Translations under genes and position numbers: made by a program
Shown: piece after piece, positions 60,617 through 64,000 of the stretch
How the letters are laid out: every line of letters starts with the position of its first letter
Position numbering within the stretch: position 1 is the stretch's first letter
Assembly: GCA_039026235.1 (NCBI GenBank)
Contig: JBCCMQ010000009.1
Coordinates: forward strand, 62,001-126,000
Reading direction: 5' to 3'
Length of the DNA: 64,000 nucleotides
Source of the DNA: JBCCMQ01 sp039026235
GTDB lineage: Bacteria > Pseudomonadota > Alphaproteobacteria > Rhodobacterales > Rhodobacteraceae
The notes under the pieces: model-generated
Seen by the model: only the letters and a program-made list of their open reading frames with translations
What the model was told of the DNA's origin: nothing
Database searches by the model: none

Positions 60617-60782
60617 GGTGCGACTGTCGGCGATTGGTCGCCGTTATTCAATATCGCTGTCCATTTCCCATCCGCGTTATTCGATAGCTTCGCGCTGAAA
60701 TTGTCTATCCGATCGCTTTTCGGCCATCCCGAGATCAAACGCGCCACCTCAGGCGCCAGAAAAGATCAAAGGAGACAAAGCC

Positions 60783-61340
60783 ATGCGCATCCTCATCCGT
60801 TCCGTAGTCATCGCCGCCGTGACGGTAGCCGGGCTTTCAGCCGTCAGCGCCCGCGCCCAGGACGGCGCCATCCTGGGGCAGCTTCTTGCCGGTGCGATAG
60901 CGGGTGTCATCATAGCAGAGATCATTGATGACAACGACAATGACCATGGCTCGGACCCCGTTGTCGTGCACCGGCGCCCGCCACCGCCAAAGGCATACGC
61001 TCCCGTCCACAATCCGCATCGGTTTCATTCCCATGGCGGTGTGCGGCACCGCCACGCCCATGCCAACCACGGGCATCGCCATAAATTTGCCAAACCCCGG
61101 CACGCCCGCCCCCATTTGCACGGGCACAATCATCGTGGGCAGAAGCCCCATCATCTGAGGGGCCACAACGGCCGCAAGCATGTCCACGGCAGTCCGGCGT
61201 ACCGCCAGAAGCAACGCCAGGAGTTCCGTCAACAGCTGCGCAAGCAGCATCGTCAGGACGTGCGCAAGGCCTACCGAAACGGCGTACGCGATGGACGCCA
61301 GGATATCCGAGAAAGGCGCGCTGCCCGGAGAGACGACTGA
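60783..61340 (+). CDS. Histidine-rich exported protein
   Basis: A 185-residue protein. The signal peptide (about 1-25) ends ARA. A Gly/Ala-rich hydrophobic stretch (28-48, ILGQLLAGAIAGVIIAEII) could be a membrane or glycine-zipper segment. Residues ~62-136 contain about twenty His, many as HxH (for example RHRHAHANHGHRH). The C-terminal ~45 residues are rich in Arg, Gln and Lys. Metal binding is likely from composition; function is unknown. AAGGAG lies 8 nt before the ATG, and a strong terminator follows. Confidence 0.78.
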   Translation: MRILIRSVVIAAVTVAGLSAVSARAQDGAILGQLLAGAIAGVIIAEIIDDNDNDHGSDPVVVHRRPPPPKAYAPVHNPHRFHSHGGVRHRHAHANHGHRHKFAKPRHARPHLHGHNHRGQKPHHLRGHNGRKHVHGSPAYRQKQRQEFRQQLRKQHRQDVRKAYRNGVRDGRQDIRERRAARRDD

Positions 61341-61390
61341 TCCGGGTACGTCAAGGGTGGTGTACTCGCACCTGCGTTTAAGCGCGCCCA

Positions 61391-61420
61391 GGCGGCACCT
61401 TCGGGTGCCGCCGATTTTTT
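61391..61420 (+). terminator. Intrinsic terminator after the His-rich gene
   Basis: GGCGGCACC (61391-61399) and GGTGCCGCC (61404-61412) form a perfect 9-bp stem closed by a TTCG tetraloop, followed by GA and six Ts. It lies 50 bp after the stop codon and 47 bp before the rnhB start. Confidence 0.93.
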
Positions 61421-61466
61421 GTTTCATACGCTTGCGCGCAGGCATCGGTTGGGCGACAGAAAAATC

Positions 61467-62087
61467 GTGGGCCCAGACTTTGCATATGAACAGGCAGCAT
61501 ACGACCGGGGTGCGACCCGGGTTGCCGGCGTTGACGAGGTCGGGCGTGGTCCCTTGGCAGGTCCGGTCACTGCGGCAGCGGTCTGGTTGGATCCACAGGA
61601 TGTTCCGCAGGATCTGAATGACAGCAAACGCCTGTCGGCAGCAAAGCGCATGGCCCTAGCGGAGCAATTGCATCAGGTCGCAGACGTGTCGGTCGGACAC
61701 GCGAGCGTCGACGAAATCGACCGCCTGAACATATTGAACGCCGCCATGCTTGCCATGGAGCGCGCGGTGACCGGGCTCGCCATCCGGGCCGACTTCCTTT
61801 TGATCGATGGCAACCGTCTGCCCCGGCAGATCGACGTACCCGCCCGCGCAATCGTCAGGGGAGATGCCGCCTCGGCATCAATCGCGGCCGCTTCGATCGT
61901 GGCAAAAGTGGCCCGGGACAGGATCATGGTGGATTTGGCGCAACAGCACCCGGGGTACGGCTGGGAACGAAATGTGGGCTATCCGACAAAAGAGCATCAG
62001 CGGGCGCTCCTAAATATGGGTGCCACCCCACATCATAGACGCAGTTTTAAACCCGTACACAACATCTTGTATCAAGGAAATAACTAA
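61467..62087 (+). CDS. rnhB: Ribonuclease HII
   Basis: A 206-residue nuclease that cleaves RNA in RNA-DNA hybrids and starts excision of misincorporated ribonucleotides. Catalytic motif VAGVDEVGRGPLAGPV carries the Asp-Glu pair; LNDSKRL, FLLIDGN and ASIVAKVARDRIM complete the active site, and GYPTKEHQRAL is near the end. GTG 61467 gives the family N-terminus; there is no in-frame ATG close by, and a TTG at 61419 would lie on the terminator. Confidence 0.93.
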   Translation: MGPDFAYEQAAYDRGATRVAGVDEVGRGPLAGPVTAAAVWLDPQDVPQDLNDSKRLSAAKRMALAEQLHQVADVSVGHASVDEIDRLNILNAAMLAMERAVTGLAIRADFLLIDGNRLPRQIDVPARAIVRGDAASASIAAASIVAKVARDRIMVDLAQQHPGYGWERNVGYPTKEHQRALLNMGATPHHRRSFKPVHNILYQGNN

Positions 62088-62093
62088 GCAGTT

Positions 62094-62133
62094 GATTCAA
62101 AAAAACAAATTGACCGCGATTCGCCTTTGAATC
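62094..62133 (+). promoter_or_regulatory. Cluster of GANTC sites upstream of ccrM
   Basis: Three GANTC sites (GATTC 62094-62098, GATTC 62118-62122, GAATC 62129-62133) fall within 40 bp in the 102-bp gap before the methyltransferase gene. GANTC is the CcrM target, and in Caulobacter such sites in the ccrM leader make its expression methylation-dependent. Confidence 0.6.
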
Positions 62134-62189
62134 ATCCTCGGGTCAAATCAGTTCAGGCCGGAAAAACCGTGCCGGACCCGAGGCAGAAA

Positions 62190-63287
62190 ATGACCAAAAC
62201 GACGTCACAAACGGCAGCCGAGCTGCCTTTGAACCAGATTGTTGCGGGCGATTGCGTCAAGGTGATGCGTTCCCTGCCAGAGGCGTCGGTGGATCTGATT
62301 TTTGCCGATCCGCCCTACAATCTTCAGCTAAAGCGCACCCTGCACCGTCCCGACAACAGTATGGTCGACGCGGTTGACGACGCATGGGACCGTTTCAGCG
62401 GGTTTGAAGCCTACGACCGTTTCACCCGCGACTGGCTGGATGCGGCGCGGCGTATCCTAAAGCCCAACGGCGCAATCTGGGTGATCGGCAGCTATCACAA
62501 CGTCTTTCGCGTCGGCGCGGCATTGCAGGACGCGGGCTTCTGGATCCTGAACGATGTGGTTTGGCGAAAGTCTAACCCCATGCCCAATTTCCGCGGCATG
62601 CGCCTGACCAATGCCCACGAGACATTGATCTGGGCGTCACGGGACGAAGGTGCAAAGTACACATTCAACTACGAAGCGCTGAAGGCTTTGAACGAAGGCA
62701 TACAGATGCGTTCGGACTGGGTGCTGCCGCTTTGCACCGGGCACGAGCGGCTGAAAAACAAAGACGGCGACAAAGCGCATCCGACACAGAAACCCGAAGC
62801 GCTGCTTCACAGGGTTCTGGTCGCGACAACCAAACCCGGCGACGTGGTGCTCGATCCGTTCTTTGGGACCGGAACAACCGGCGCTGTGGCCAAGAAACTC
62901 GGGCGCAACTACATCGGTATTGAACGTGAGAAAGCGTACCGCGAAGCTGCGGAAAAGCGGCTTGCGAAGGTGCGCAGATATGATCGTGAAACACTTGAAG
63001 TTAGCGCGTCGCGCCGCGCGGCACCGCGCGTTCCTTTCGGCCAACTTGTCGAACGTGGACTTTTGCAGCCGGGTGAGGTTCTCATAAGCCCCCGGGGCAA
63101 GACCGCGCGCGTCCGCGCGGATGGAACCCTTGTCTCAGGCGACGCCCAAGGATCCATTCATCAGGTCGGTGCGCATCTTGAAGGCGCGCCAAGTTGCAAC
63201 GGCTGGATGTACTGGAGCTACCAGCGCGATGGCAAACCGGTTCCAATTGACTATCTGCGCCAGCAGATCCGCGCTGAAATGGACTGA
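62190..63287 (+). CDS. ccrM: Cell-cycle DNA adenine methyltransferase CcrM (GANTC)
   Basis: A 365-residue beta-class N6-adenine methyltransferase. The catalytic motif DPPY is at 40-43, and the SAM motif DPFFGTGTTG follows near residue 222. The C-terminal ~80 residues (from about 285, including GWMYWSYQRDGKPVPIDYLR) form the extra DNA-binding domain typical of alphaproteobacterial CcrM. GAGG lies 6 nt before ATG 62190; an in-frame ATG upstream has weaker support. No restriction gene is adjacent, as expected for this solitary cell-cycle enzyme. Confidence 0.95.
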   Translation: MTKTTSQTAAELPLNQIVAGDCVKVMRSLPEASVDLIFADPPYNLQLKRTLHRPDNSMVDAVDDAWDRFSGFEAYDRFTRDWLDAARRILKPNGAIWVIGSYHNVFRVGAALQDAGFWILNDVVWRKSNPMPNFRGMRLTNAHETLIWASRDEGAKYTFNYEALKALNEGIQMRSDWVLPLCTGHERLKNKDGDKAHPTQKPEALLHRVLVATTKPGDVVLDPFFGTGTTGAVAKKLGRNYIGIEREKAYREAAEKRLAKVRRYDRETLEVSASRRAAPRVPFGQLVERGLLQPGEVLISPRGKTARVRADGTLVSGDAQGSIHQVGAHLEGAPSCNGWMYWSYQRDGKPVPIDYLRQQIRAEMD

Positions 63288-63346
63288 CAATTCCAACGAA
63301 TACCGCCGGTGCCTGTGGCCCGACCATGTCCACGGCACTTGAACTT

Positions 63347-63378
63347 GCCCCGCCCTCACCGGCGGGGCATTTTTTTTT
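63347..63378 (+). terminator. Intrinsic terminator of ccrM
   Basis: GCCCCGCC (63347-63354) and GGCGGGGC (63361-63368) form a perfect 8-bp stem with a 6-nt loop, followed by A and nine Ts. It lies about 60 bp after the ccrM stop, between convergent genes. Confidence 0.93.
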
Positions 63379-63425
63379 AGGCATTCTGGCCCGATGGCTT
63401 TTGATATGCAGAAGGGCTGACTGCC

Positions 63426-64000
63426 TCAGTCAACCTGTTGCCACTCTGCCCGATTGTACGGGCCCCAGTCTTCGATATCCGGATAGAAACGTTGCCGCCA
63501 GGCATCGACCCTGCGGTTCATAAGTTTCCGGAACAAGGGCGGGATCATCGCGGCTGTTGTCATAACGGCATAGCCATAGGGCAGCTGGGGGGCTTCGTCT
63601 TTGCCATATGTTTGAAGCAGCGGAAACCGGCGGTCCGGTTTGAAATGGTGATCGGAATGCCTTTGGAGATTGATCAACAGCCAGTTTGTGGCCCTGGTCG
63701 TGGCATTCCATGAATGGTGCGGGCGCGCATGTTCATACTTACCGGCGCCGACATAACGGCGCGTCAGGCCGTAGTGTTCTATGTAGTTGACCAGCTCCAG
63801 TTGCCAGACAGCGATCAGCGCCTGGAACGCAAAGAGCGCGACACCTAACCAGCCACCGATAAGTGCTGCCAAGATCAGAAACCCGGACTGCAGTACTGCG
63901 TAGGTCCAGAACGGGTTATCCCTGTGCCAGATGGGTTTTTGGCGCCGCTTCAGCCGCTCGGCCTCGACCAGGAATGCCGACACGAAAGACTGCCGCAGGA
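63426..64000 (-). CDS. alkB: Alkane 1-monooxygenase (AlkB-type), C-terminal part
   Basis: The frame stays open to the right edge (LRQSF precedes the first start-like codon), so this is the C-terminal ~190 residues of a longer protein. It has the AlkB His motifs NYIEHYGLTR and NLQRHSDHHFKPDRRFPLLQ, and hydrophobic segments that fit the membrane di-iron hydroxylase family. AlkB oxidises medium-chain alkanes to 1-alkanols. The partner rubredoxin is not in view. The first His boxes lie outside the window, so activity cannot be judged. Confidence 0.88.
   Translation of the reverse strand, partial: LRQSFVSAFLVEAERLKRRQKPIWHRDNPFWTYAVLQSGFLILAALIGGWLGVALFAFQALIAVWQLELVNYIEHYGLTRRYVGAGKYEHARPHHSWNATTRATNWLLINLQRHSDHHFKPDRRFPLLQTYGKDEAPQLPYGYAVMTTAAMIPPLFRKLMNRRVDAWRQRFYPDIEDWGPYNRAEWQQVD

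Overview
The window looks like chromosome of a marine alphaproteobacterium of the Rhodobacteraceae (Roseobacter group). The support is a CcrM-type GANTC methyltransferase, alphaproteobacteria-typical envelope lipoproteins (DUF3035/BamF-like, DUF3576), an acidic porin ending in Phe, a type I-secreted RTX-like protein, dimethylglycine-dehydrogenase-like enzymes with fused GcvT domains, and gene order typical of that family (mutL - M16 pair - lspA - purH - heparinase-like - rsmB; DUF3576 - leuS - lptE - holA). About 68 protein genes are supported. I saw no tRNA, rRNA, CRISPR array, insertion sequence or prophage. Both edges cut genes: mutL at the left and an AlkB-type alkane monooxygenase at the right.

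Layout. (1) 1-8704, minus strand: mutL (5' end only), an M16 peptidase pair, a BamF-like lipoprotein, lspA, purH, a heparinase II/III-like protein and rsmB. (2) 8781-14293: sdhAF4-like gene, a small exported protein, dapB, then rbfA-truB-DUF1643, an RTX protein and a fluoroacetate-dehalogenase-like hydrolase. (3) 14428-19698: rpsO and pnp, usually neighbours, are separated by an ArgP-like LysR regulator, a fatty-acid desaturase and a 766-bp gap holding strong RNA hairpins. (4) 19766-22587: GT2 and RgpF-like glycan genes, then rluA. (5) 22656-31078, minus strand: a tight operon of XRE-cupin regulator, LysE exporter, GFA protein, second LysE exporter, DMGDH-like oxidase A, homocysteine methyltransferase, PPOX protein and DMGDH-like oxidase B. 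It reads as a dedicated N-methyl-compound demethylation system. (6) 31147-38492: thiolase-msrC, a STAS/anti-sigma-kinase pair, gamma-glutamyltransferase-rhodanese pair, hspQ, AEC transporter, SLT lipoprotein and lolA. (7) 38581-51160: ftsK, aminotransferase, amidase, ubiH-like, Trm112-LON-ybbN, xth, an orphan OmpR-type regulator, ribA-L,D-transpeptidase and a YggS protein. (8) 51240-64000: porin, DUF3576-leuS-lptE-holA-GST, glutathionyl-hydroquinone reductase, PPOX protein, HNH protein, a membrane-anchored winged-helix protein, a His-rich exported protein, rnhB, ccrM and alkB.

Most of the window is housekeeping. The most distinctive parts are the methyl-compound operon with its 4-bp gene overlaps and an inverted repeat at its promoter, the dehalogenase with a substituted triad acid, the two-TM protein with a C-terminal winged helix, the split rpsO-pnp locus, and a perfect 14-bp inverted repeat upstream of the gamma-glutamyltransferase gene. 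All start sites given here were chosen from ribosome-binding sites, overlaps and family N-termini read by eye. No database search was run.
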